This document shows positions 8,952 through 17,865 of a stretch of DNA of 64,000 nt, one piece after another; position 1 is the first letter of the stretch; every line of letters begins with the position of its first letter. The notes below the pieces were generated by a model. It searched no databases, was not told the DNA's origin, and saw only the letters and a list, made by a program, of their open reading frames with translations. Position numbers and translations under genes: made by a program. Source of the stretch: JAMXLO01 sp963818775 (GTDB taxonomy: Bacteria > Pseudomonadota > Alphaproteobacteria > Acetobacterales > Acetobacteraceae); contig CAWFUF010000024.1 in the NCBI GenBank assembly GCA_963818775.1, positions 372,001-436,000 on the forward strand, written 5' to 3'.

Positions 8952-9505
8952 CAGGCGACCTCCCGCGCTTCGGCTTCGACCTGCGGGTAGCGGCGCGGTG
9001 GATGGGCTTCGTGAGCCAAGGTCAGCTTCATCGTGATCAGCGCTTCCGTCATCGTATCGATCGTTGCCTCGTCCAGGCCAATGGTCAACAGGTGGCGCAT
9101 CTGCTCGCGCTGATAGTCGATCTCGCGCAGCACACTGTGGGCGGGATGGCACAAATGGAGGCGCCAGATGCGGCGGTCTTTCGGGTCGGGCCGCCGTTCA
9201 ACCATGCCCCGCCGTTCCAGGCGGTCGATCAGGCGGGCGACGGTGATCGGCTCGACTTCCAAAAATTCGGACAGCTCCTTCTGCGACAGGCCCGGCTGTC
9301 GCTCGAGCCAGATCAGGATGCCCCATTGCGCCCGGGTCATGCCGTGCGCGCGGGCGCGCTTGTCGGCGTCGACGCGGATGAGCCGAGCCACGTCATGCAG
9401 CAGGAACATCAGGTCGCGTTCGAAATCGTGCACTGCGGGATAGGTCCTGTTGGAGAGAACCTGATGATAAGCTGCGTTATGATAAGGTGCCAGTGGCACT
9501 TCCAT
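8951..9505 (-). CDS. MarR family transcriptional regulator
   Basis: A winged-helix repressor, 184 residues from the ATG at 9505. The core has HGMTRAQWGILIWLERQPGL, LSQKELSEFLEVEPITVARL and IDRLERRGMVERRPDPKDRR (wing). MarR-type sensors usually respond to phenolic or drug-like ligands and repress their own efflux operon, which fits the coupled emrA and emrB genes. An alternative GTG start at 9433 (VHDFERDLMFLLHDVARL) gives a 160-residue protein with an AGGA 11 bases upstream. It would leave the direct repeat at 9464-9486 in the leader as a natural operator; I consider both starts possible. Confidence 0.88.
   Translation of the reverse strand: MEVPLAPYHNAAYHQVLSNRTYPAVHDFERDLMFLLHDVARLIRVDADKRARAHGMTRAQWGILIWLERQPGLSQKELSEFLEVEPITVARLIDRLERRGMVERRPDPKDRRIWRLHLCHPAHSVLREIDYQREQMRHLLTIGLDEATIDTMTEALITMKLTLAHEAHPPRRYPQVEAEAREVA
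9464..9486. promoter_or_regulatory. Direct repeat ATGATAAG x2, possible MarR operator
   Basis: ATGATAAG occurs at 9464-9471 and again at 9479-9486, 15 bases apart start to start. It is AT-rich in an otherwise GC-rich region and lies at the 5' end of marR. It falls inside the coding region if marR starts at 9505, or in the leader if it starts at 9433. Confidence 0.4.
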
Positions 9506-9531
9506 GCATGTGACGCAAGGCCGATACGCGG

Positions 9532-10056
9532 TCAGGGCGGGAGGACGGTCGGCTGCACCGGAGCGAGTGCTGTGGAGCTGCGCCACGCCGCCCGCTGCGA
9601 TGGCTGGGTCACGGCGTCGGGGAGGCCGGGGATCTGAACCAGGAGTTCGGCGCGGTGGCGCACTTGCGACGCTGGTGCCGGCGTAGGCGTGGTGCGACCG
9701 GGCCGGTGGGACCGCTGGTCCTCGCCGGACGGTTGGCGCTGCTGGCGGCGGTGGTTTTGCAGCGTTGTGCTGAACACCCGACCTGCGGCCAAGGCATTGG
9801 CGCGCAGCCGGACGGCTTTTTCGTCCGCAACGCCGGGTTTGGCGGCCCGGGCGAAGCTGTCCATCGCAGCGAAATGGGCGGCGACCGCGCGGGCCGCTTC
9901 GGCGGCTTCCGTCGGGTCGGTGGGGTGGAACGCCTCGATCATGGTGCGGACGATCGAGAAGTTGGCGGCGCGATCTGCCTCGGTCTGGTCGGCGGTGGAA
10001 GGAATGGTGCGGACGAGGGTCCCGATCAGCAGTGTGATGAAGGCGTCGATGGTCAT
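9532..10056 (-). CDS. Hypothetical protein, alpha-helical, alphaproteobacterial type
   Basis: A 174-residue protein starting MTIDAFITLLIGTLVRTIPS at the ATG at 10056. The first ~100 residues are helical and alanine-rich (AAEAARAVAAHFAAMDSFAR). The tail is basic, with Gln/Arg/Pro, and low complexity. I recognise the general type as a recurring uncharacterised Acetobacteraceae protein but know no function. It lies 26 bases upstream of marR on the same strand and could share its transcript. Confidence 0.6.
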   Translation of the reverse strand: MTIDAFITLLIGTLVRTIPSTADQTEADRAANFSIVRTMIEAFHPTDPTEAAEAARAVAAHFAAMDSFARAAKPGVADEKAVRLRANALAAGRVFSTTLQNHRRQQRQPSGEDQRSHRPGRTTPTPAPASQVRHRAELLVQIPGLPDAVTQPSQRAAWRSSTALAPVQPTVLPP

Positions 10057-10313
10057 GGGTTTTGGCTCCCGCGGGACTTGGTTGGCGGGATTATAGCGGG
10101 GAGCCATGAACAAACAGTGAACACCGAAGCTGCCGCCTGCGGCCCTGGGCCGACATTGACCAGGGCACGGGCTTCCTGGTTAGCTATCGACGCGGCTCGA
10201 TCGGAGCCTCCGTGTCCGCGGGAAGGGCTGCGCCCACGCTCACAAAGAGTGGCACGACGGCTCATCCACCCTCCTGTCTGATTGGCGGACGCAGACGCAA
10301 GGAGGGGGTTCTC

Positions 10314-11642
10314 TTGTCCGATCGTCCTCAGGATACACGCGCCTCCGAGACCCAGCGCCGCGCGGCGCCGTTCCGCCTGAATCTCGAACAGCAGCGCAAG
10401 CGTGCCAAGGAACTGCTGAAGGCGGCGCGTTACGGCGAGCCCGATGCGCTCCGTCGGTTCGGCGCTGATCATCCCCACGCAACCGGTTCGTGCGGCACGG
10501 CTCTGTCCGATCACCTCGCGCGCCTGAGCGAGGCGCAACTGGTCGTTGCGCGCGAGCTCGGTCTGCCGAGCTGGCCCCGGCTGAGGGCCCACATTCAGGC
10601 GATGGACCGGGCCAGGGAGAGCATCGGTCGTGGCGACGTCGTTCCGGACCAGGGCCTGACGACGCTGCATATCCGTTGCGGATCTGACATCGAATCCGCC
10701 CTGAAGGAGGCCGGCTTCGTCGGCGACTTTCTGGAATACGCCGATCCGCTATGCCAGGGCCCGGTGCTCGATGAAGCCGCATGGTTGGAGCGGCGCGCGG
10801 CCTTCGTGGCTGAGAGCTGCGGGGCCGTTATGGGACAGAGCCGTCAGCAGATCGCCGAGAAGCTGGTCCTCGCCGAGAGACGCTTGCAATCGGCAGCGGA
10901 GCGTTACCAACGGATCGTTCTCTGGTTCGAGCACGATACCTACGATCAGCTCATCCTGGCGCGCTGCCTGGCGCACTTCGCCGAGCGGCCACCGAGGCGG
11001 CTCGAGCTGATCTCCCTGGCCCATTATCCGGGCGGTGTCCGGTTCATTGGCCTGGGGCAACTTCCGCCAGAGGCGCTGCGCCTGCTCTGGGGCGACCGCG
11101 TGCCGGTGTCCGACGGGAGCCTGCGTGCCGGGCAGTCCGTCTGGAGCATGCTGCGCTCACCCGACCCCAGGCCACTCGCGGACCTGGCGAGGATGGGAAT
11201 AGCGGAACTTCCGCAACTCGCCGGCGCGGTGCGGCGACACTGCCAGGAACTGCCCTGGATCGGGACCGGGCTCAGCCTGACCGAGCGCCTCATCCTGCAA
11301 CTCCTGGCGGAGGCACCGCGGACCGTCGGTCAAACCTTTCACCAGCTCATGATGGAGCGTGAGCCGCTTCCGTGGCTCAGCGACCTTCTCTTCCGGTTCA
11401 TCGTGGAGAACATAAGGCGCGTGGAGCAGCCGGTGTTCACCGCGGCCTTCGACGGCGGGGACCATCAGCCCTGGCCGCAGGAGCGCTTGACCATCACGCC
11501 TCTGGGCCGCGCCGTCCTGGCGGGGACGGTGGACTGGCTGTCGTTGCGTCCGCCGGCGCGATGGCTTGGCGGCGTTTTGATCCCGCGAGCCGGACTCTGC
11601 TGGCGCTGGGACGCGAGCACGGCATCGGCGGCGCGCTGCTGA
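10314..11642 (+). CDS. DUF1835 domain protein with ankyrin-leader-like N-terminus
   Basis: A 442-residue protein. The chosen start is TTG 10314, because a near-perfect Shine-Dalgarno AAGGAGGGGG sits at 10299-10308; the frame is open further upstream without such a site. Residues ~15-90 resemble the segment that precedes ankyrin repeats in many proteins (LEQQRKRAKELLKAARYGEP, then LSEAQLVVARELGLPSWPRL). After this come LHIRCGSDIESALKEAGFVG, LEYADPLCQGPV and IVLWFEHDTYDQLILARCLA, which are typical of DUF1835, and a C-terminal DUF3658-like region. The biochemical function of this family is unknown. It stands alone between unrelated genes. Confidence 0.75.
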   Translation: MSDRPQDTRASETQRRAAPFRLNLEQQRKRAKELLKAARYGEPDALRRFGADHPHATGSCGTALSDHLARLSEAQLVVARELGLPSWPRLRAHIQAMDRARESIGRGDVVPDQGLTTLHIRCGSDIESALKEAGFVGDFLEYADPLCQGPVLDEAAWLERRAAFVAESCGAVMGQSRQQIAEKLVLAERRLQSAAERYQRIVLWFEHDTYDQLILARCLAHFAERPPRRLELISLAHYPGGVRFIGLGQLPPEALRLLWGDRVPVSDGSLRAGQSVWSMLRSPDPRPLADLARMGIAELPQLAGAVRRHCQELPWIGTGLSLTERLILQLLAEAPRTVGQTFHQLMMEREPLPWLSDLLFRFIVENIRRVEQPVFTAAFDGGDHQPWPQERLTITPLGRAVLAGTVDWLSLRPPARWLGGVLIPRAGLCWRWDASTASAARC

Positions 11643-11655
11643 ACGGGCCAAGAGG

Positions 11656-13083
11656 TCAGGGGTGCGCGGCGTGCCAGGCGGACCAGTGCTGCTGGCGGCG
11701 TACTGTCTCGCGCATGTGCAACGGCAACTCGCCATTCTGCCGGTAGCACAGCGCAAGTATGGGCCGTCCGCACTCGGGGCACGCCTCGTCCCTGATCAGG
11801 ATGAGCCGCCCGCTGGTGCCGACCACACCCGCGGCGTCGGCGCGCGCGTTCCGTGGGGCCGCGGAAAAATCGAATATCTCGTAGGGCAATGGGTCACTGG
11901 CGTTCTGCCGACGCTCGAACCAGGCCAGCCAGTCCGCCGTCTCCCAATCCTGCCAGCCGGAACCGAAGCGGCTGTCTCCTTGCGAGATCAACGCATGCCG
12001 GCGGTCGTTCGCGCCGGACCGGTGTTGCCGCGCGTCACGCTCTGCCGGGACGGGCTCGCGACATTGCGGGATCACGCGGCTGCCGAACAGCTCGATCGAG
12101 TGCAGTATGTCGCGTTGCGGCTGGCCGAAATCCATCGAGGCGACGAACTCGCCGGCGCCCAGCGACTGATACCGGCGTATCCTGCCGATGCATGTGTCGG
12201 GATCGCCGACAACGCCGCGCGCGGACAATTCCTCGGCGGTGATCCGCAGTCCCTCCGGCAGAGGGTCGAGCGAGCCGAAGCCACGCACCGGTGTGCTGCC
12301 ATCGCGCGTGAAGTTCTGCGCGCGAACGTGCTTGCGCTCCAACATCCGCATCGCCTGGACGATGCGGTCGGGGTCGTCCGACACACACGCCTCGGTCTGC
12401 ACTGCGACCTTCGGCCTGATTGTCGCCGCGTCTTCATTCACGATTGCGTCGATGATGTTCATCGTCGTCCGCACGGCGGATATCGGCTGGCGCAGCGGGG
12501 TGGTGTGCAGCCCGATCCCTCGCTCGATGCAGAAGCGCAGGGTGTCAGGTGTCCGCGCGGCGACCCAGAGCGGCGGATGTGGCTGCTGCAACGGGCGCGG
12601 CACGATGTAGGTCGCGGGGAATTCGAACTGGGTCCCGCGGTAAGCGAACTCGGCGTCCGCCCGCCAAACGCCGAGCAGGATATCGAGCGACTCACGCAAA
12701 CGATCCGCTGCCTGCACATCGGTCAGCCCGAGCCGCTGGTACTGGTACAATGATGATCCGCGCGCGAAACCGATCTCGAGGCGGCCTTCCACCAGGTGGT
12801 CCACCATGCCGATCTCTTCGGCGAGCATGAGCGGATGGTGGAACGGCGCGACGATGACGCTGGTGCCAAGCCTGACGCGCCTGGTGCGATGCGCCATGTC
12901 CGCGATGTTCACCAGCGGGTTCGGCGCGCAGTATTGATGGGTGAAATGGTGTTCAGGAAACCACACGATGTCGAAGCCGGCGGCCTCGGCGCATTCGACC
13001 TGCTCGGCGGTGTCCCGGTAAACCTGGGCCAGGGACTTGTCCTCGTCGGCGCGGATATACGAGGCGAAGTAGCCGAAGCGCAT
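11656..13083 (-). CDS. Luciferase-like flavin monooxygenase with a Cys-containing C-terminal extension
   Basis: A 475-residue protein from the ATG at 13083 (AGGAA nine bases upstream). Residues 1-~345 are a group II luciferase-like monooxygenase: MRFGYFASYIRADEDKSLAQ, EAAGFDIVWFPEHHFTHQY, GTSVIVAPFHHPLMLAEEIG and GRLEIGFARGSSLYQYQRLG. These oxidise organic substrates using reduced FMN from a partner reductase. The remaining ~130 residues are atypical and contain ETADWLAWFERRQNASDPLP and an Fe/Zn-like CPECGRPILALC. No separate start or frame break is visible, so it reads as a genuine fusion, although a downstream gene fused by mutation is possible. The substrate is unknown. Confidence 0.85.
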   Translation of the reverse strand: MRFGYFASYIRADEDKSLAQVYRDTAEQVECAEAAGFDIVWFPEHHFTHQYCAPNPLVNIADMAHRTRRVRLGTSVIVAPFHHPLMLAEEIGMVDHLVEGRLEIGFARGSSLYQYQRLGLTDVQAADRLRESLDILLGVWRADAEFAYRGTQFEFPATYIVPRPLQQPHPPLWVAARTPDTLRFCIERGIGLHTTPLRQPISAVRTTMNIIDAIVNEDAATIRPKVAVQTEACVSDDPDRIVQAMRMLERKHVRAQNFTRDGSTPVRGFGSLDPLPEGLRITAEELSARGVVGDPDTCIGRIRRYQSLGAGEFVASMDFGQPQRDILHSIELFGSRVIPQCREPVPAERDARQHRSGANDRRHALISQGDSRFGSGWQDWETADWLAWFERRQNASDPLPYEIFDFSAAPRNARADAAGVVGTSGRLILIRDEACPECGRPILALCYRQNGELPLHMRETVRRQQHWSAWHAAHP

Positions 13084-13167
13084 GGTTTTGGTTTCCTGTG
13101 AGGCATGCCAGCCTAGCGCCGCCGCAGCGGCACTCTCAAGGCGCCGGCCTTCTGCTATAGCCGCGTT

Positions 13168-13554
13168 ATGGGAACCGGAACGACATGGCTGGCGGTGGCG
13201 GTTGGCGGCGCTTTGGGCAGCCTGGCCCGCTTCTGGCTTGCGGCGGCGATGGCCATGCTGACCGGCCCGCGCTTCCCCTGGGGCACCCTGCTGATCAACG
13301 TGGTGGGCTCGTTCGTGATCGGTCTGGTGGCGGCGGTCACGCTCTCGCCGGCCCGCATCGCCATGCATCCCGACCTGCGGATCTTCCTGATGGTCGGCAT
13401 CTGCGGCGGCTTCACGACCTTCTCGGCCTTCAGCTTGCAGACGCTCGAACTGCTACAATCCGGCGATGCCTTGCCGGCGGGGGCATACGTTGCCGGGTCT
13501 GTCGTGCTGTGTCTCGCAGCGGTCTGGAGTGGCTGGGCACTCGGCAGAACATAA
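13168..13554 (+). CDS. crcB: CrcB/FluC fluoride ion channel
   Basis: A 128-residue membrane protein with four hydrophobic helices. Signature segments are GGALGSLARFWL, PWGTLLINVVGSFVIGL and GICGGFTTFSAFSLQTLELL, the last containing the Phe-rich pore motif. FluC dimers export fluoride down its gradient and protect the cytoplasm. It is divergent from the monooxygenase gene with an 84-base gap. I looked for a fluoride riboswitch in this gap and see none. Confidence 0.95.
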   Translation: MGTGTTWLAVAVGGALGSLARFWLAAAMAMLTGPRFPWGTLLINVVGSFVIGLVAAVTLSPARIAMHPDLRIFLMVGICGGFTTFSAFSLQTLELLQSGDALPAGAYVAGSVVLCLAAVWSGWALGRT

Positions 13555-13657
13555 CTTTGCTTTCCACGCGCTGCGAGAATAAGGCATAAGCCAAGGGTCA
13601 GCCCCAGATCACGGGACCGTGGGCGATTGTTGCACGGAAGTAAGGACGCCTGAAGGC

Positions 13658-14713
13658 ATGAAAGTCTTGCTGACCGGCGGATGCGGCTTCATCGGTTCGG
13701 CTGTGGTGCGCCATCTGATACGCGACACCGACCATGTCGTGGTCAACGTCGACAAGCTGACCTACGCCGCATCCGAGGACGCGCTGGAGAATGCGAGGGG
13801 TCACAACCGACATGTCCTGATCCGCGCGGACATCACCAATGCTGCGGCGATGCGGCAGATCTTCGCGACCCATCAGCCCGACGTGGTGATGCATCTGGCG
13901 GCGGAAAGCCATGTCGATCGCTCGATCGACGGCCCGGCCACGTTCATCGAGACCAACGTCAACGGTACGTTCACGCTGCTGGAAGCATCACGGCAGTATT
14001 ACGCTGGGCTCAGCGCCGAGCGGCGAACGATGTTCCGATTTCATCACATATCCACCGACGAGGTGTTCGGCGCGCTTGACGCCGGTGATCCGCCGTTCGA
14101 TGAGACCACGAGCTACGATCCGCGCAGCCCATATTCGGCGAGCAAGGCGGCGTCGGACCACCTGGTGCGCGCGTGGTTCCACACCTATGGACTGCCGACG
14201 CTTGTGTCTAACACCACCAACAACTACGGGCCGTGGCAATTCCCGGAGAAGCTGATCCCGCTGGTCACGCTGAACGCGTTGGAGGGCAAGCCTCTGCCGG
14301 TGTATGGCGACGGCTCGAACCGACGCGACTGGATCTTCGTCGAGGACCACGCGGTCGCGCTGGTGCGCGTGCTGGAGCTTGGCGAGCCAGGCGCGACGTA
14401 CGCGATCGGTGCCCGCCAGCCACGCACCAATATCGACGTGGTGCGCGCGATCTGCGCGGAACTGGATCGCCGCGTGCCGGATCCCGCCGGCCCGCGCGAG
14501 CGGCTGATCCACTTCGTCACCGACCGGCCGGGGCATGATTTCCGCTATGAGATCGATCCGACGCGCGCCGAGACGGCACTTGGCTGGACCGCGCCGCACG
14601 ACTTCGAGGCCGGACTTGCGCGCACCATCGAGTGGTATCTGGCAAACCGCGATTGGTGGCAGGCGGTGCGTGTCGGGCGCTATGCGGGACAACGGTTGGG
14701 AACTGCGGCATGA
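13658..14713 (+). CDS. rfbB: dTDP-glucose 4,6-dehydratase
   Basis: A 351-residue extended SDR enzyme that converts dTDP-glucose to dTDP-4-keto-6-deoxyglucose, the second step of dTDP-L-rhamnose synthesis. MKVLLTGGCGFIGSAVVRHL is the NAD-binding site. HLAAESHVDRSIDGPATFIE, HHISTDEVFG and PYSASKAASDHLVRAW (Tyr-x3-Lys) are diagnostic. The ATG at 13658 is chosen because the NAD motif begins immediately after it and AAGGA lies 11 bases upstream. It is the first of four tightly packed genes (B-A-C-D) and its stop overlaps the rfbA start as ATGA. Confidence 0.96.
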   Translation: MKVLLTGGCGFIGSAVVRHLIRDTDHVVVNVDKLTYAASEDALENARGHNRHVLIRADITNAAAMRQIFATHQPDVVMHLAAESHVDRSIDGPATFIETNVNGTFTLLEASRQYYAGLSAERRTMFRFHHISTDEVFGALDAGDPPFDETTSYDPRSPYSASKAASDHLVRAWFHTYGLPTLVSNTTNNYGPWQFPEKLIPLVTLNALEGKPLPVYGDGSNRRDWIFVEDHAVALVRVLELGEPGATYAIGARQPRTNIDVVRAICAELDRRVPDPAGPRERLIHFVTDRPGHDFRYEIDPTRAETALGWTAPHDFEAGLARTIEWYLANRDWWQAVRVGRYAGQRLGTAA

Positions 14714-15585
14714 AAGGCATTCTGCTCGCCGGCGGCTCCGGCACGCGGCTGCATCCGATGACGCTGGCGGCGTCGAAGCAGTTGCTGCCGGTCTACGACA
14801 AGCCGATGGTGTACTATCCGCTGTCGACGCTGATGCTCGCCGGCATCCGCGACATCCTGGTGATCTCGACGCCTGAGGACCTGCCGCAGTTCAGCAAGTT
14901 GCTTGGCGACGGCGAGCGCTTCGGCGTGTGCTTCACCTACGCCGAACAGAAGCGTCCCGAGGGGATCGCACAGGCCTTCCTTATCGGCCGCGACTGGCTT
15001 GCCGGCGAAGCCTGCGCGCTGGCGCTCGGCGACAACCTCATCCACGCCGACCATCTGTCTGCACTGCTGCGCACGGCGGCGGCGCGATCGCATGGCGCGA
15101 CGGTGTTCGCGTATCAGGTGCGCGATCCGGAGCGCTACGGCGTGGTGTCGTTCGATGCCGCAGGCCGCGCAATGGATATCGTGGAGAAGCCGACGGCAAC
15201 GGAATCCAACTGGGCAGTGACCGGCCTGTATTTTTACGATCAGACGGTCAGCGACCTGGCGCGCACCATTCGTCCCTCCGGGCGCGGCGAACTGGAGATC
15301 ACTGACCTCAACCGGCTGTATCTGGACGCCGGCGTGCTGGCGGTGGAGCGACTGTCGCGCGGCTGCGCGTGGCTCGATGCCGGCACGCCTGATTCGCTGT
15401 TGCAGGCGGCGACCTTCGTGCAGACCATCCAGTCGCGCACCGGCATGCTGGTCGGCTGTCCGGAGGAAGTCGCATTTCGCATGGGATATATCGACGCGGA
15501 TACGCTGCGCTCGCACGCGCGCCATCTGGGCAAGACGGATTTGGGGCGCGTGCTGATGGAACTGGCCGAGGGGGAGCAGGCATGA
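14710..15585 (+). CDS. rfbA: Glucose-1-phosphate thymidylyltransferase
   Basis: A 291-residue nucleotidyltransferase making dTDP-glucose from dTTP and glucose-1-phosphate. The N-terminus MKGILLAGGSGTRLHPMTLA carries the GGxGTRL signature. PVYDKPMVYYPLSTLMLAGI, YAEQKRPEGIAQAFLIGRDW, LGDNLI and GRGELEITDLNRLYLDAG match RfbA/RmlA throughout. It overlaps rfbB and rfbC by four bases each, implying translational coupling. Confidence 0.96.
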   Translation: MKGILLAGGSGTRLHPMTLAASKQLLPVYDKPMVYYPLSTLMLAGIRDILVISTPEDLPQFSKLLGDGERFGVCFTYAEQKRPEGIAQAFLIGRDWLAGEACALALGDNLIHADHLSALLRTAAARSHGATVFAYQVRDPERYGVVSFDAAGRAMDIVEKPTATESNWAVTGLYFYDQTVSDLARTIRPSGRGELEITDLNRLYLDAGVLAVERLSRGCAWLDAGTPDSLLQAATFVQTIQSRTGMLVGCPEEVAFRMGYIDADTLRSHARHLGKTDLGRVLMELAEGEQA

Positions 15586-16139
15586 TCGTCGAGCCGACCG
15601 GCATTCCGGATGTTCTGCTGATCACGCCGCCGCGCTTTCTCGACGACCGCGGATTCTTTTCGGAAACCTGGAATGAGCGCCGCTTCGTTGAGGCGGGCGT
15701 GGCGGGTCCGTTCGTGCAGGACAACCACGCGCGGTCGGCTGATCGCGGTGTGGTTCGCGGACTGCATTTGCAGATTGCGCCGAATGCGCAGGGCAAGCTG
15801 GTTCGCGTGGTGCGGGGATCGATCTGGGACGTTGCGGTGGACATCAGGCATGGCTCGCCGACTTATGGCCGCCATGCGGGCGTCGTGCTGTCGGCGGACA
15901 ACTGGCAGCAGTTGTGGATCCCGGCGGGACTGCTGCACGGTTATTGCACGCTCGAGGCGGACACCGAGGTGATCTACAAGGTTACCGCGCCCTGGGACCG
16001 ACAGGCGGAACGTGGGGTGATCTGGAACGATCCCGAACTCGCCATTCCGTGGCCGATCGCGCCGGACGAGGCGATCCTGTCCGACAAGGATCGCATCCTG
16101 CCGCGCCTGGTGGAGTGCGGCGAGTGGCACACGGCGTGA
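15582..16139 (+). CDS. rfbC: dTDP-4-dehydrorhamnose 3,5-epimerase
   Basis: A 185-residue cupin-fold epimerase acting on dTDP-4-keto-6-deoxyglucose. Key segments are FLDDRGFFSETWNERRF, FVQDNHARSADRGVVRGLHL (catalytic His in GLHLQ), GSIWDVAVDIRHGSPTYGR, PAGLLHGYCTLEADTEVIYK (active-site Tyr) and ERGVIWNDPELAIPWP. It overlaps rfbA by four bases; rfbD begins two bases after its stop (one base lies between). Confidence 0.95.
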   Translation: MIVEPTGIPDVLLITPPRFLDDRGFFSETWNERRFVEAGVAGPFVQDNHARSADRGVVRGLHLQIAPNAQGKLVRVVRGSIWDVAVDIRHGSPTYGRHAGVVLSADNWQQLWIPAGLLHGYCTLEADTEVIYKVTAPWDRQAERGVIWNDPELAIPWPIAPDEAILSDKDRILPRLVECGEWHTA

Positions 16140-16140
16140 C

Positions 16141-17049
16141 ATGACGGCTCCGATCCTGGTCCTCGGCGTTAGCGGTCAGCTCGCGGCGGCGCTGGCCGAG
16201 GCGGCACCGGCGCGCGGGCTGGCGGTGGATTGCGTCGGCCGTCCGAGGCTGGATTTCAACCGGCCTGAGAGCGTGCGCGAGATTTTCGCGGCCAGTGCGC
16301 CGCCGTTGGTGATCAACGCAGCGGCGTATACCGCGGTGGATGCGGCCGAGGACGATGCGGCGGCGGCGTTCAGGGCGAATCACGAGGGTCCGCGGGAGTT
16401 GGCGCGGCTGTGCGAGGCGGCTGGCATTCCGCTGATTCACGTTTCGACCGACTACGTGTTCGATGGGCTCAAGGGTGCGCCGTATGTGGAGACCGACTCT
16501 GTCGCGCCACAGGGCGTCTATGGGGCGAGCAAGCTGGCCGGCGAGCAAGCGGTGCTGGACGAATGCTCGCGCGGGATCGTGGCGCGGACGTCGTGGCTGT
16601 ACTCGCCGACCGGCACTAACTTTGTCCGCACCATGCTTGCCGCAGGGCAGCGCCACAGGCATTTGCGTGTTGTGGCGGACCAGCGCGGGTGCCCGACCAG
16701 CGCGCCTGATCTGGCACAGGCCACTCTGGGCATTGCCGCGCGGCTGACAAACGACGGGTGGCAGAGCCGCTATGCCGGTGTCTATCACGCCGCAGGGACG
16801 GGTGCCGCGACATGGCACGAACTCGCGACCGCGACGTTCGCGGCGGCGGCGCGTTACGGCGTGGAGGTGCCGACGATCGCACCGATCGCGACGGATGAGT
16901 GGCCGACGAGGGCGAAGCGACCGGCTGACTCGCGTCTCGACTGTGGCAAGTTCGCCGCGGTGTTCGGCCTGCGGCTGCCGCCGTGGCAGGACGGGCTGGC
17001 ACGCACCGTTAAGGCGATCTTCGCTGCGCACGCGCTCAGCCGAGCGTGA
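16141..17049 (+). CDS. rfbD: dTDP-4-dehydrorhamnose reductase
   Basis: A 302-residue NAD(P)H-dependent reductase giving dTDP-L-rhamnose. It has ILVLGVSGQLAAALAEAAP (nucleotide site), VINAAAYTAVDAAEDDAAAA, IHVSTDYVFDG and YGASKLAGEQAVLDE (catalytic Tyr-x3-Lys). It completes the rfbBACD operon. No glycosyltransferase follows, so the rhamnose acceptor is not shown here; a tRNA gene comes next. Confidence 0.95.
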   Translation: MTAPILVLGVSGQLAAALAEAAPARGLAVDCVGRPRLDFNRPESVREIFAASAPPLVINAAAYTAVDAAEDDAAAAFRANHEGPRELARLCEAAGIPLIHVSTDYVFDGLKGAPYVETDSVAPQGVYGASKLAGEQAVLDECSRGIVARTSWLYSPTGTNFVRTMLAAGQRHRHLRVVADQRGCPTSAPDLAQATLGIAARLTNDGWQSRYAGVYHAAGTGAATWHELATATFAAAARYGVEVPTIAPIATDEWPTRAKRPADSRLDCGKFAAVFGLRLPPWQDGLARTVKAIFAAHALSRA

Positions 17050-17188
17050 TCGCGCAAACCTCCGGAGCCACACAGCCGCTGGTTGGCGCTATCGCCGCAC
17101 GCGACGTGGTTGCGGCGTAAGCCGCGACGGTTGGGTAAGGTTGCCGAGGCCGGGTGGGGCGTGGTATTTCCGCGCTCCACGCTGCCGG

Positions 17189-17262
17189 TGGGGGATAGTT
17201 TAGCGGTAGAACTCCCGGCTCTGGACCGGGCAGCCTTGGTTCGAATCCAGGTCCCCCAGCCA
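17189..17262 (+). tRNA. tRNA-Gln (anticodon CTG)
   Basis: A complete cloverleaf of 74 bases including encoded CCA. The acceptor stem TGGGGGA (17189-17195) pairs with TCCCCCA (17252-17258), followed by discriminator G and CCA. The anticodon stem CCCGG/CCGGG (17214-17218/17226-17230) encloses loop CTCTGGA with anticodon CTG at 17221-17223. The T-arm has the canonical GGTTCGAATCC. Confidence 0.96.
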
Positions 17263-17418
17263 CCGCACCGCGAAGCCCGCGGAAGTCCTCGCCCTCTTGG
17301 CCCCGGCCATCCCGCCGGAGGCCCTACTCCCATTTGGTCGGGATGCTGCCGGCTATGCCTCACGGCAAACATTCGGTGGTATGCTTGTGGTGTGCTCGCC
17401 ACGCAAGGAAGATGGGCC

Positions 17419-17865
17419 ATGACGCCATTGAGTGCTGAACCAATTCGGGATGCAGCCATCCTCGTCGCCCGCATCCTGTTAGTCTTGCTCTTCGTGGTGT
17501 TCGGCTGGAGCAAGCTCACTAACTACTCTGCGACAGTTGGTTACATGGCGAACGTCGGCGCTCCCGTACCTTCCGTCGCCGCGCTAGTGGCGATTGTGGT
17601 CGAGTTCTTCATCGCGCTCGCAGTCGCCTTCGGCGCATGGACACGCCCGCTGGCCCTTCTGCTTGCGCTCTACACATTGGGAACTGCGCTTATCGCGCAC
17701 CACTTCTGGACCATGGAAGGCGCTGTCCGCTCCGCGAACGCGATCAACTTCTACAAGAACATCAGCATTATTGGCGGGTTCCTCCTGCTCTATGTCACCG
17801 GTGGCGGCAAGTATTCGGTGGATGCTCGCCTTGGATCAGCCGGTCCATTGTTGCGTGGGACCTGA
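17419..17865 (+). CDS. DoxX family membrane protein
   Basis: A 148-residue protein with four hydrophobic helices. LVARILLVLLFVVFGWSKLT, then VPSVAALVAIVVEFFIALAV and GTALIAHHFWTMEGAVRSAN, followed by FYKNISIIGGFLLLYVTGGG, is the DoxX/YphA pattern. Family members are linked to quinone-related redox and thiol homeostasis. The frame stays open upstream into the tRNA, but the ATG at 17419 with an upstream AAGGA fixes the start. It is a single gene with no evident operon. Confidence 0.85.
   Translation: MTPLSAEPIRDAAILVARILLVLLFVVFGWSKLTNYSATVGYMANVGAPVPSVAALVAIVVEFFIALAVAFGAWTRPLALLLALYTLGTALIAHHFWTMEGAVRSANAINFYKNISIIGGFLLLYVTGGGKYSVDARLGSAGPLLRGT

Noticed and set aside
13084..13167. Fluoride riboswitch before crcB
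   Set aside because: The short gap lacks the conserved GG-GATGGxGTTCGCC and closing elements of the crcB motif.
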